In this document: piece by piece, positions 35,407-42,631 of the stretch
Position numbering within the stretch: the stretch's first letter is position 1
How the letters are laid out: every line of letters begins with the position of its first letter
Assembly (NCBI GenBank): GCA_910576125.1
Contig: CAJTHM010000003.1
Location: 124,001 to 188,000, forward strand
Source: Lachnospiraceae bacterium
GTDB lineage: Bacteria > Bacillota > Clostridia > Lachnospirales > Lachnospiraceae
Direction: 5' to 3'
Length of the DNA stretch: 64,000 nucleotides
Made by a program: the position numbers and the translations under genes
The notes under the pieces: model-generated
Database searches by the model: none
What the model saw: the letters and a program-made list of their open reading frames with translations, nothing else
Told to the model about the DNA's origin: nothing

Positions 35407-35820
35407 TTAACTGTCCACAGCAGACCTCCTTTTCCGTTCACTTTCTGTTTTCTGCCGCCTGTGTACTCTGGCGGCGCAGTTCGGGCAGTATTTGCCCCGG
35501 TTGGATTTTGGCACATAGGGCTTTCCGCAGACCGAGCAGCGTTTCAAAGCACAGTCACGGTAAATCTCCGCTTCCAGCGTCCTATCCAGCGGCAAGACCG
35601 CCCAGCGGAACCACTTGCAGCAGACGGAGAATGTAATCATCTGCGGACAGGTGCAGGTGTCGCCATCGTCCAGCGCAAAGCAGTTTCCACCACCACAGTT
35701 GCAGCACTCCCGGCGGATCAGGCTGCTGGCCCGCTTCCTCTGCGCCGGGGTCATGCGGTAGGGGAAGCTGTCCGGCCTGTGTTCCAGCGGTGGCAAATGT
35801 TGATAGGGTCTTTCTTTCAT
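35407..35820 (-). CDS. Cysteine-rich VLP-domain protein
   Basis: A 137-residue protein of a family common in Firmicutes conjugative and mobilizable elements. It has several Cys pairs: RRECCNCGGGNCFALDDGD, TCTCPQMI, VCCKWF, then a C-terminal zinc-ribbon-like CSVCGKPYVPKSNRGKYCPNC and a basic Arg/Lys tail. It likely binds zinc and perhaps nucleic acid. The conserved neighbourhood with relaxase and RepA_N genes is typical. Its exact role is unknown. Confidence 0.75.
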   Translation of the reverse strand: MKERPYQHLPPLEHRPDSFPYRMTPAQRKRASSLIRRECCNCGGGNCFALDDGDTCTCPQMITFSVCCKWFRWAVLPLDRTLEAEIYRDCALKRCSVCGKPYVPKSNRGKYCPNCAARVHRRQKTESERKRRSAVDS

Positions 35821-35979
35821 GCACTCCCTCCGTTGTTCTTCTTGCTGCCGTTTTCCCCGAAAAGGCTTCCTGCCCCATTCCTGCGGCGTGTTCCGGCGTT
35901 GGTACGCTCACCCTCTCTGGTCACGGTGTCCAGAAGCGGGGTCACAGCACACTTCCCCAGCCGGGGTATTCCTTTTCAG
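35819..35979 (-). pseudogene. C-terminal remnant of a mobile-element gene
   Basis: About 53 codons open without a start, ending GSLFGENGSKKNNGGSA and overlapping the Cys-rich VLP gene start by a stop/start (gcATGA) overlap. The basic, Gly/Asn-rich end reads like the tail of a conjugation protein. The upstream part was lost where the cargo region begins. Confidence 0.35.
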
Positions 35980-36190
35980 ACGGTCATTTAGTTTTCAAGA
36001 GGCTTGTCCATCGATGAACTATCTCAAGTGTATACTTTTTTGATTGCCTGTGCCGTATATCCAAGAGGTAGGAAATCAGCCCGGAAAACTCGCTATTTCC
36101 ACGCTCTCGGAATTGTGGTATAATGGGAAAATACAGAACAGTAAATTGAAAGTTGACGCCGATGAAAATAAATGAAAAGAGAGAACATCT

Positions 36191-36910
36191 ATGCTCAATG
36201 CAGGAAGCAGGATAGTAAATAATTGGATATATCCTATTGACAACGGCTATGTACTGATTGATACAGGGTATGAAAGAGGATTTGCACATTTCAAAAAGCA
36301 ACTGGCAAAGATGCAAATAGCCCCTCAACAGATACGATATATTTTTCTGACACACGCTCACGATGACCATGCAGGCTATTTGAATGAAATACTCTCGGAA
36401 TGCTCTGACATTCAAATCGTTATGAGTGACAAGGCGTTAGAAAGATTATATAAAGGGCAAAACTCTTTTCATGGCGGTTGCACAACCAAGATTGCCTTGC
36501 TCTTTTGTTTCTTAATGAAATTTGTTGGCAAGGGCAAGCATCTGTTTCCTCCAATAACGCAAGAATATTCATGTAGATGTATTCAAGTGACCGAACAAAA
36601 CCGTAAGCAAGTGGAACTTTTATTGCAAGGAAAAATCATTGATACTCCCGGTCACACCGCCGATTCCATATCTCTTTTAACTAATGACGGTTCTCTATTC
36701 TGCGGCGACGCTGCTATGAACGGATTGCCAAGTTTACACAGAATAACTATTTGGGCGGAGGATAAAACGGATTTCCTAAAATCTTGGGAAACAATCATCG
36801 CACTTAGACCAAATCTAATATATCCGGGACATGGCAAGCCGTTTGGATATGACGACCTTAAAATAAATCTAAAGCGGGCAAAAAATATGGAATTATTACC
36901 GATTCACTAA
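36191..36910 (+). CDS. Metallo-beta-lactamase-fold hydrolase (cargo)
   Basis: A 239-residue protein with the canonical zinc motif FLTHAHDDHAGYL, then DTPGHTADSISLL, GDAAMNG and YPGHGKPF. This fold includes lactonases, thioesterases and beta-lactamases; the short length and sequence do not identify the substrate. It has its own promoter-like TATAAT (36119-36124). It stands at the start of plus-strand cargo that breaks the minus-strand backbone of the element. Confidence 0.85.
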   Translation: MLNAGSRIVNNWIYPIDNGYVLIDTGYERGFAHFKKQLAKMQIAPQQIRYIFLTHAHDDHAGYLNEILSECSDIQIVMSDKALERLYKGQNSFHGGCTTKIALLFCFLMKFVGKGKHLFPPITQEYSCRCIQVTEQNRKQVELLLQGKIIDTPGHTADSISLLTNDGSLFCGDAAMNGLPSLHRITIWAEDKTDFLKSWETIIALRPNLIYPGHGKPFGYDDLKINLKRAKNMELLPIH

Positions 36911-36946
36911 CTTCCGATTTATCGAACAGACAAGGAGGGCGAGAAA

Positions 36947-37747
36947 ATGTCTTTATCCATTCAAGAACGCTTGAAAGACCTGCGTGTGCAGCGTGGCTTG
37001 ACGCTGGAACAGCTTGCAGAGCAGACGAACCTCTCCAAGTCTGCGTTGGGCAGTTATGAAGCGGACGATTTTAAGGACATCAGCCACTATGCTCTTATCA
37101 AGCTGGCGAAGTTTTACGGCGTGACCACCGACTATCTGCTGGGGCTGTCTGAAATGAAGCGTCACCCAAACGCTGATCTTGCAGACCTGCGTTTGAGTGA
37201 CGGAATGATTGACCTGCTGAAAAGCGGGCAGGTGGACAATGCTCTGCTGTGCGAATTGGCGGCGCACCCGGATTTTATCAAGCTGATGGCCGACCTTGAA
37301 ATCTATGTGAACGGAACGGCGGTGAAGCAGGTACAGAGCGCAAACGCCATTGTGGACGCTATGAGCGCAATGATTATGAAACAGCACAATCCCGGCTTGA
37401 CCGACCCGCAGTTAAGACAGCTTATCGCTGCCCATATTGATGATGACAGCTTTTGCCGTTACATAATCCAGCAGGACATAGACGAGATAGCCGCCGGCCT
37501 GCGGGAAGCCCACAGGGAGGATTTTTTCAGCGTCCCGGAGGATAACCCGCTGAAAGGATTATTGGAAGCCGCTACCGAAATTACCAACCCAGACAGTGAC
37601 CCGGAGCAAGCGTCTTTGGCGTTTATCTGCAAACGGCTGCGGCTGAACTTTAAGAAGCTGTCCGGGGAAGAAAAGAAGTGGCTGAAAAAGATTGCACAGA
37701 AGTCGGACTTGCTGAAAAAACCAACCCCACAGCGGGGACGGAAGTAA
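36947..37747 (+). CDS. XRE-family regulator (cargo)
   Basis: A 266-residue protein. Residues 5-65 form a Cro/CI-type helix-turn-helix (LTLEQLAEQTNLSKSALGSY, then LAKFYGVTTDYLLGLSE). The rest is a helical domain of about 190 residues rich in Asp and Leu, often seen in regulators on clostridial mobile elements. SD aaggagggcg precedes the start. It may control the element or its cargo. Confidence 0.85.
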   Translation: MSLSIQERLKDLRVQRGLTLEQLAEQTNLSKSALGSYEADDFKDISHYALIKLAKFYGVTTDYLLGLSEMKRHPNADLADLRLSDGMIDLLKSGQVDNALLCELAAHPDFIKLMADLEIYVNGTAVKQVQSANAIVDAMSAMIMKQHNPGLTDPQLRQLIAAHIDDDSFCRYIIQQDIDEIAAGLREAHREDFFSVPEDNPLKGLLEAATEITNPDSDPEQASLAFICKRLRLNFKKLSGEEKKWLKKIAQKSDLLKKPTPQRGRK

Positions 37748-37782
37748 GAAAATAAAAAATCGCATTTTGTAGGAGGTATATT

Positions 37783-38331
37783 ATGTCATTGGAAAAAGTT
37801 TATGATTATTTCCATAATTATGATAAGCAGACTTATCAGGTTGTAGCTTGTATGGGAAATGAGCCATCGGAGCAGGATATAAAGGATTTTGAAAATCAGT
37901 ATGGGATAAATCTTCCTGCTGATTTTAGAGAGTTCACTATGTCCCCATTAGGTGGGCTTTATATGGAGGTTCGAGAAGAAATATGGCCACAAGCGAAACA
38001 ATATGACATAGGCCCATTTTGGTCGTTCTGTCGAGGAATTATAGTCTATGGAATTGCCAATGGAATACCCGATTTTTTGGATATTCGTGAAAAAACGAAA
38101 GAACTACACGATGAAGGTTTTACTGATTTTATCCCATTCTTGTCCATTATAGGGAATGGTGATGAAATATTTTGTTTTGACAAGAATAATAACATAGTCC
38201 TTCTTGACTACTACACAACAGGAGAAGCTACACCGATTGAGGGGACTTTTTCAGATTGCTTGATGAACCAAATTGCGGAGTTAGAAGAACGGAAAAACAA
38301 GAAAATCCGGGGAGAGGATAAAATCAACTAA
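37783..38331 (+). CDS. SMI1/KNR4 (SUKH) family protein
   Basis: A 182-residue protein with the SUKH pattern: an N-terminal PSEQDIKDFENQYGINLPADFREF, the Gly region LGGLYM, and later FLSIIGNGDEIFCFDKNNNI. SUKH proteins are mostly immunity proteins against secreted toxins. No toxin gene is adjacent, so it may be an orphan immunity gene carried by the element; strikingly, the element also sits inside another SUKH gene. SD gtaggaggta precedes the ATG. Confidence 0.8.
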   Translation: MSLEKVYDYFHNYDKQTYQVVACMGNEPSEQDIKDFENQYGINLPADFREFTMSPLGGLYMEVREEIWPQAKQYDIGPFWSFCRGIIVYGIANGIPDFLDIREKTKELHDEGFTDFIPFLSIIGNGDEIFCFDKNNNIVLLDYYTTGEATPIEGTFSDCLMNQIAELEERKNKKIRGEDKIN

Positions 38332-38358
38332 TTCTGATTTGCGAGGAGAATTGTGACT

Positions 38359-38802
38359 ATGATAGAGTTGAATACATTCAAAAAAATATTGGAAGAAAAT
38401 GAAGAACGCTTGCCATTACTAACGCTTGATGAATTTTTCGATGGAAACACAGAGGAGGATTCCATTGCTCCGAACCAATGGGAATTTGGCCGTCCAACGC
38501 TTTCTGAAATACGAAATATGCTACAAAAGATTGAGTTAATGCCTGACATAGCATGGGTGCGTGTTGCTCTCCACGATGATACAGAAATCGTAGAAAACAA
38601 TGGGAAAGAAGAATTAGTTCTTGCAGGAGATACAATCGTGATTTGCACAACCATTTTGCCTGCGGAACTAGAAAAATTAGTAAATTGCGAATGGCTATGC
38701 TCTGATGGAGTAATTACAATAGAGGCATTTGAATTAAATACTTATTCGTGCGTACCACCAATTCCAGATAACTTCGATTGTTTGGAAATCGTGTGGGACT
38801 AA
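38359..38802 (+). CDS. Hypothetical protein (cargo)
   Basis: A 147-residue acidic protein; the ATG at 38359 follows gaggag. Pattern: a helical start (ELNTFKKILEENEERL), RPTLSEIRNMLQKIELMPD in the middle and strands at the end (TYSCVPPIPDNFDCLEIVWD). It follows the SUKH gene by 27 bp and probably shares its transcript, so an immunity-like role is possible. I do not recognise the family. Confidence 0.55.
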   Translation: MIELNTFKKILEENEERLPLLTLDEFFDGNTEEDSIAPNQWEFGRPTLSEIRNMLQKIELMPDIAWVRVALHDDTEIVENNGKEELVLAGDTIVICTTILPAELEKLVNCEWLCSDGVITIEAFELNTYSCVPPIPDNFDCLEIVWD

Positions 38803-38812
38803 TCTAAAACTT

Positions 38813-39218
38813 TCAGTTTATCGGGGGAGATAGCAAAGGCAGCCGAGCCAGTCAACGGTCAAGATGAACGGCGCACAAATGCGCCGCCGTTGACAGCCCC
38901 GCCTGCCTTTGCTGATGGGCAATCAAGGCGGGAAAGCCCTAAAATGGCTTCCCGCCCATTTCAATTTTGAGAAAAGAACGACCACTAAAATAAATGAGTG
39001 TGGCCACACATATAGTCACGGTGTCTAACGGTTTGGGACATTTTGTCCCATAGGCTGAGGACGGTGGACGAGGGCTTTCATATACGCCCTGTCTGCTGCT
39101 GAAACCAGCCCTTTGTTTCCGGCTTCCCAGCCCCAAACAAAGCCCTGTTTTCCTGCCGCTTCAAATGCCCTTGCCCTCCCCGGCGGCAACGGCATTTTCA
39201 CGGCAACGCCGACAGAGC
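38813..39218. other. Noncoding right arm of the element
   Basis: No gene seen. It holds a hairpin (ggcgggaaagcc / ggcttcccgcc, about 38928-38957), a small palindrome tgggacattttgtccca (39035-39051) and GC-rich tracts. It leads into the oriT and end hairpin, so it is probably replication or transfer control DNA. Confidence 0.45.
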
Positions 39219-39250
39219 GTATAACACACTACACTTTGCTTCGCAAAGTC
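39219..39250 (-). other. Candidate MobV oriT
   Basis: On the minus strand a perfect 7-bp hairpin (actttgc gaa gcaaagt, 39233-39249) is followed by GTAGTGTGTTATACG. This matches the pMV158-type nick region TAGTGTG/TTA, placing the nick between 39224 and 39225. It fits the MobV relaxase encoded in the same element. Confidence 0.75.
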
Positions 39251-39288
39251 GTGTGCCAAATGGGGCGTTGCCCCCTTTGGATACCCCC

Positions 39289-39340
39289 ACAACAAACAGG
39301 CGCTATGCCCCTTGCCGGGAGCATAGCGCCTGTTTGTTGT
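39289..39340. terminator. Perfect 20-bp hairpin near the right end
   Basis: acaacaaacaggcgctatgc and its exact complement are separated by 12 nt. It is long and symmetrical, so it may stop transcription in either direction or serve as a single-strand origin. Confidence 0.55.
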
Positions 39341-39363
39341 CAGCAGCCCGTTTCACGGTCTGC

Positions 39364-39380
39364 GTGTAGTTCCTTGTAAA
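39364..39380 (-). repeat. Right inner inverted repeat of the element
   Basis: GTGTAGTTCCTTGTAAA, complementary (one mismatch) to 31933-31949. Confidence 0.7.
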
Positions 39381-39390
39381 ATGACCTAAA

Positions 39391-39653
39391 AATGTATGAA
39401 AACTATGGTTATCATTACAATAGTAACCAGGAATCATTCATGATGAAATACGCAGGGCTGGAAATTCATTATAATCATCCTATATGGAATCAGGATATGG
39501 TGGTTAGATTATTTAACACTGTTTTTATCTGAAAAGGGATATTATTTTGCAGGGTATGATGATTGCCTTATAAATTTTGGGAATAGTTTTGAAACAATGC
39601 TTAATATGCTGGCATCTGGTGAAAGGGGCAGACTCCAAATGATGAGAGAATAA
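39391..39653 (+). pseudogene. SUKH-3 immunity gene, 3' part, frameshifted
   Basis: Continues the 5' part in frame: MYENYGYHYNSNQESFMMKY then AGLEIHYNHP, where SUKH-3 has its FL.efGGL.i block. The first frame stops at 39532. The remaining end (LSEKGYYFAGYDDCLINFGN, SFETMLNMLASGE) is in another frame and matches the family's closing 'G.iY.....lG.sfeeal..l..G'. The middle of the domain is missing. The gene was thus broken by a deletion or frameshift as well as by the insertion. Confidence 0.6.
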
Positions 39654-39671
39654 AAAAGAGAAAATCAAAAC

Positions 39672-39899
39672 ATGAAAATACTGTGTCTGAATGATGTCTA
39701 TCGTGAAATCCGAGAAGATTTTGCGCCAGAAGAGCAACAGGAAAATTATAATCTGTGCAAAGAAGTCTGTGATGACTTGTTAGATAAAAAAATATATCCC
39801 TTTTCGGAATTGTGTATCCATAGAAAACTGGCTTATAATTATACATTGCAGACATTAGTCGTATATTATATAATCAAGTATATAAATCAGAATTTGTAG
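39672..39899 (+). CDS. Hypothetical short protein or fragment
   Basis: A 75-residue protein (KILCLNDVYREIREDFAPEE, ending YYIIKYINQNL) just after the SUKH-3 remnant. It may be a truncated immunity protein of the same decayed locus. Its SD (aaagagaaaatc) is weak and no family is recognised. Confidence 0.35.
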   Translation: MKILCLNDVYREIREDFAPEEQQENYNLCKEVCDDLLDKKIYPFSELCIHRKLAYNYTLQTLVVYYIIKYINQNL

Positions 39900-39931
39900 A
39901 GCATAAAGGAAAAATTCAACGAGGACCATTT

Positions 39932-40420
39932 ATGGGAAAAGTATATTTGATATGTGGAAAAATTTGTAGTGGTAAATCGTATTATGCAAAATCACTCAAA
40001 GAGAAGTACAATGCAGTCATTCTATCAACAGATGAGGCGACATATGATTTGATCAATAATGAGCAAGGTGAATTTTATAATATATTTGCTCAGCGTGTTA
40101 ATAATTTTCTAAAAAAGAAAGCCGCAGAAATCTGTAAAGCAGGTGCCAATGCTATATTGGATTGGGGATTTTGGACAAAAGAAAACAGAATCGATATTTC
40201 AGCATATTTTAAATCATGTGATATAAGCTATGAATGGCATTATATTGATGTTGATGATGATACATGGAATCGTAATATAGAAGAGCGCAATAAAAGAATC
40301 GAAGAAGGAAATGGCGGTTCAGATTTTTATGTGGATGAGGGTTTGCTAAATAAGTTGCTTTCAATGTTTGAAAAGCCTGATAAAGATGAGATAAATGTCT
40401 GGTATGAATTGCATCGCTAA
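39932..40420 (+). CDS. P-loop kinase, AAA_33 / zeta-like
   Basis: A 162-residue ATP-binding protein with Walker A YLICGKICSGKSYYAKSL near the start, then ILSTDEATYDL and ILDWGFWTKENR, a layout shared by AAA_33 kinases and zeta-like phosphotransferases. The substrate is unknown. It lies 9 bp upstream of the group II intron and is apparently intact. Confidence 0.75.
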   Translation: MGKVYLICGKICSGKSYYAKSLKEKYNAVILSTDEATYDLINNEQGEFYNIFAQRVNNFLKKKAAEICKAGANAILDWGFWTKENRIDISAYFKSCDISYEWHYIDVDDDTWNRNIEERNKRIEEGNGGSDFYVDEGLLNKLLSMFEKPDKDEINVWYELHR

Positions 40421-40429
40421 CTTCCAGTT

Positions 40430-42301
40430 GTGCGCCCAGCAAAGGGCAATTAACCTAACAGGTGCAAATCCTGTCTGCGAAGGTCTAGCCAACCAGCAGT
40501 AGCGAGTCTTGCGTGGCAGTCAGTAATGGCTGGTGCGAAGCGTAGACAGCGAGCAAGCAGGGCTGCAATGCGATTGAGCCTCGAAATGTTGAAGTTCAGA
40601 GGGCTGACGTCTTAACTGGTGCGGAAAGCAATATCGGGCAGTTCGTATAAGGCGAGAACTGTCCGGCACTGCGGGGTCAAAGAGCCAGTCATGCTTGACA
40701 TTGTGGTTAATTGTCAACTGGGGAGAGCCTGCTGCTTCTTGGAAACAAGTACGTTTTATCAACTAGAAGATGGAGATAAGCGGATGGGTGGCAGGCAGTC
40801 GGATAGTCTCATAGTACCATGGAAGCCGGGTAATGCCGGTGGAGGGAAGGGGGCTACATGGTAACAGTCTTTCTGAGGACACATCAACCGTGCACAGGAA
40901 CGGAGGTATTGATGGGAACAAAATTAGAAAGGATAGCAGAAATATCGGCGACAACGCCGAAGCCAGAGTTCACTTCTCTGTACCATCTGATAAATGCTGA
41001 AATGCTCATGCAGTGCCATAAGGAACTGGATGGGAAGAAGGCAGCAGGGATTGACAGGGTGACAAAAGCAGAGTATGAAGAACACCTGGAAGAGAACATC
41101 ACAAATCTGGTGGAGCGGTTAAAGAACAAGGCATACAAGCCACTGCCGTCGCTAAGGGTGTATATACCGAAAAGCAATGGGAAGATGAGGCCGCTGGGGA
41201 TTGCCTCTTACGAGGACAAGATTGTGCAGCTTGCGGTAAAGAAAATACTGGAAGCGATTTATGAACCGAGATTCCTTAACTGTATGTATGGGTTCAGACC
41301 AAACAGAGGATGCCATGATGCGATAAAGGAAGTCCACCGTCAATTACAGAACGAATGGATTAACTATGTGGTGGACGCAGACATCAGGGGATTCTTTGAC
41401 CACATGAGCCATGAATGGCTTATGAAGTTTCTGGGGCTGTATATTAAGGACAGAAATCTTCTGTGGCTGATAAACAAATATCTGAAAGCCGGAGTGGTAG
41501 CAGAAGGTGTCTATGAAGCAGGCGAGGAAGGTTCAACGCAGGGAAATATCATCAGCCCGATTCTGGCAAATATCTATATGCACAATGTATTAACGCTGTG
41601 GTACAAATTTGTAGTACTGAAAGAGACAGAAGGGAAGTGCTTTCTGGCGGTGTATGCAGATGATTTTATTGCGGGATTCCAGCACAAGTCAGACGCAGAG
41701 AGATATTATACCGCACTGAAGGAAAGGCTGGGGAAATTCAATCTTGAGCTGGAGGAGAGTAAGAGCCGACTGATAGAGTTTGGAAGGTACGCGGAGAGCA
41801 ACAGCAGACGCAGATATGGAAAGAAGCCGGAGACACTTGATTTTCTGGGTTTTACTTTCTACTGTGGGAAAGGCAGGAAGAGGGGAAATTTCTGTGTGAA
41901 GCTGAAAACAAGCAGAAAGAAATATGCACAGAAACTAAAAGGCATGAAGGAATGGCTGTATGCCAATAACGACCTGCCTGTGAAGGAACTGATAGAAAAG
42001 CTGAATAAGAAGCTGGTAGGGCACTATAGGTATTATGGTGTCTCCTATAATGGCAAGAAGCTGGGCTCTTTTCTGCATTTCACCCAAAGATATCTGTGTA
42101 AAGCACTGAACAGGCGAAGCCAGAAGAAAAGCTATACATGGGATGGGTTTGCCGATATGCTAAAAGTTTATCCCTTAGCAAAACCAAAGATTTATGTGAG
42201 GTTATTCTAAAAGTGAATGTTACTATGAGGAGCCGTGTGCGTGAAAGGCGCACGCACGGATCTGTGAGAGGCTTGCGGCGTGAGCCGCTTGTCTACTCGA
42301 C
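40430..42301 (+). mobile_element. Group II intron
   Basis: Starts with the group II 5' consensus GTGCG at 40430. Domain V (GAGCCGTGTGCG, GAAA, CGCACGCACGG region, 42230-42265) and domain VI, ending ctactcgac at 42301, are present. An intron-encoded reverse transcriptase lies in domain IV. It is inserted 9 bp after the stop of the kinase gene and about 150 bp before the Wadjet promoter, so it interrupts no recognisable ORF. The RT lacks an endonuclease domain, as in group IIC-type introns that use single-stranded or replication-fork DNA. Confidence 0.88.
40912..42210 (+). CDS. ltrA: Group II intron reverse transcriptase/maturase
   Basis: A 432-residue protein; the ATG at 40912 follows ggagg. 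RT motifs appear in order: LRVYIPKSNGKMRPLGIAS, YGFRPNRGCHDAI, VVDADIRGFFDHM, GSTQGNIISPILANIYMH and YADDF (Y248-D251). The maturase/X domain follows (KKLVGHYRYYGVSYNGK, LGSFLHFTQRYL). No HNH endonuclease is present. It assists splicing and copies the intron into new sites. Confidence 0.95.
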   Translation: MGTKLERIAEISATTPKPEFTSLYHLINAEMLMQCHKELDGKKAAGIDRVTKAEYEEHLEENITNLVERLKNKAYKPLPSLRVYIPKSNGKMRPLGIASYEDKIVQLAVKKILEAIYEPRFLNCMYGFRPNRGCHDAIKEVHRQLQNEWINYVVDADIRGFFDHMSHEWLMKFLGLYIKDRNLLWLINKYLKAGVVAEGVYEAGEEGSTQGNIISPILANIYMHNVLTLWYKFVVLKETEGKCFLAVYADDFIAGFQHKSDAERYYTALKERLGKFNLELEESKSRLIEFGRYAESNSRRRYGKKPETLDFLGFTFYCGKGRKRGNFCVKLKTSRKKYAQKLKGMKEWLYANNDLPVKELIEKLNKKLVGHYRYYGVSYNGKKLGSFLHFTQRYLCKALNRRSQKKSYTWDGFADMLKVYPLAKPKIYVRLF

Positions 42302-42444
42302 TAAAGGATAGCCAGATAAGTATAAATCCGGTATCATATGTAAAAATATGCATTTTATCACCAATGTTATGCAGTGGAAACACTTTTTCAAAAAGGGAGA
42401 AAAATATTAGCACAAGGAAGAAAGGGATTAGCGCAAATATAGAA
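42302..42444. other. Gap between intron and defence operon
   Basis: AT-rich, with no gene seen; it leads into the Wadjet promoter. Confidence 0.5.
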
Positions 42445-42473
42445 TTGCTAAATCGGCATTTACCTGATATAAT
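42445..42473 (+). promoter_or_regulatory. Promoter of the Wadjet operon
   Basis: TTGCTA (42445-42450), 17-bp spacer and TATAAT (42468-42473). This is the best sigma-70-like promoter in this part of the window. Transcription would start near 42480, giving a leader of about 150 nt before the nucleotidyltransferase-jetD ATG. Confidence 0.65.
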
Positions 42474-42631
42474 GTTTGCACAAAAGAGACCTGCAGATGC
42501 ATGAAATTCGGGGATGCGAAAGATGCCGAGGGATACCTGACAGAACGTCGTGCAGGTGTAAATCCTGGCGCGGGAGAGGCGATATCGGTTTGAAAAAGGC
42601 GGATAAGCAAAAGGAAAGTGAATCAGATAGA

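Larger units (their letters stand above)
31927..39390. mobile_element. Integrative mobilizable element in a SUKH-3 gene
   Basis: About 7.46 kb. Ends are set by the interrupted SUKH-3 frame: removing 31927-39390 joins isoleucine-asparagine-valine codons to KMYENYGYHY in frame, leaving one TAAA (31923-31926, also 39387-39390). Inside both ends lies a 17-bp inverted repeat with one mismatch. Left to right it carries a serine recombinase, a small ORF, MobV relaxase, RepA_N fragment and Cys-rich VLP protein (all minus strand), then plus-strand cargo and an oriT. It encodes no type IV secretion, so it needs a helper for transfer. Confidence 0.8.

Noticed and set aside
35272..35991. 239-residue plus-strand ORF in the mobile element
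   Set aside because: Shadow of the minus-strand RepA_N and Cys-rich VLP genes.
31927..39396. GT as the recombination core (shared GTA at 31927 and 39394)
   Set aside because: The inner inverted repeats would be unequally spaced from it; the shared TAAA at 31923 and 39387 gives better symmetry. Both keep the SUKH-3 frame, so the exact core stays open.
42489..42590. Cobalamin-riboswitch-like ggtgtaaatcc segment in the Wadjet leader
   Set aside because: Other conserved elements of that riboswitch are not recognisable and the operon has no B12 link.
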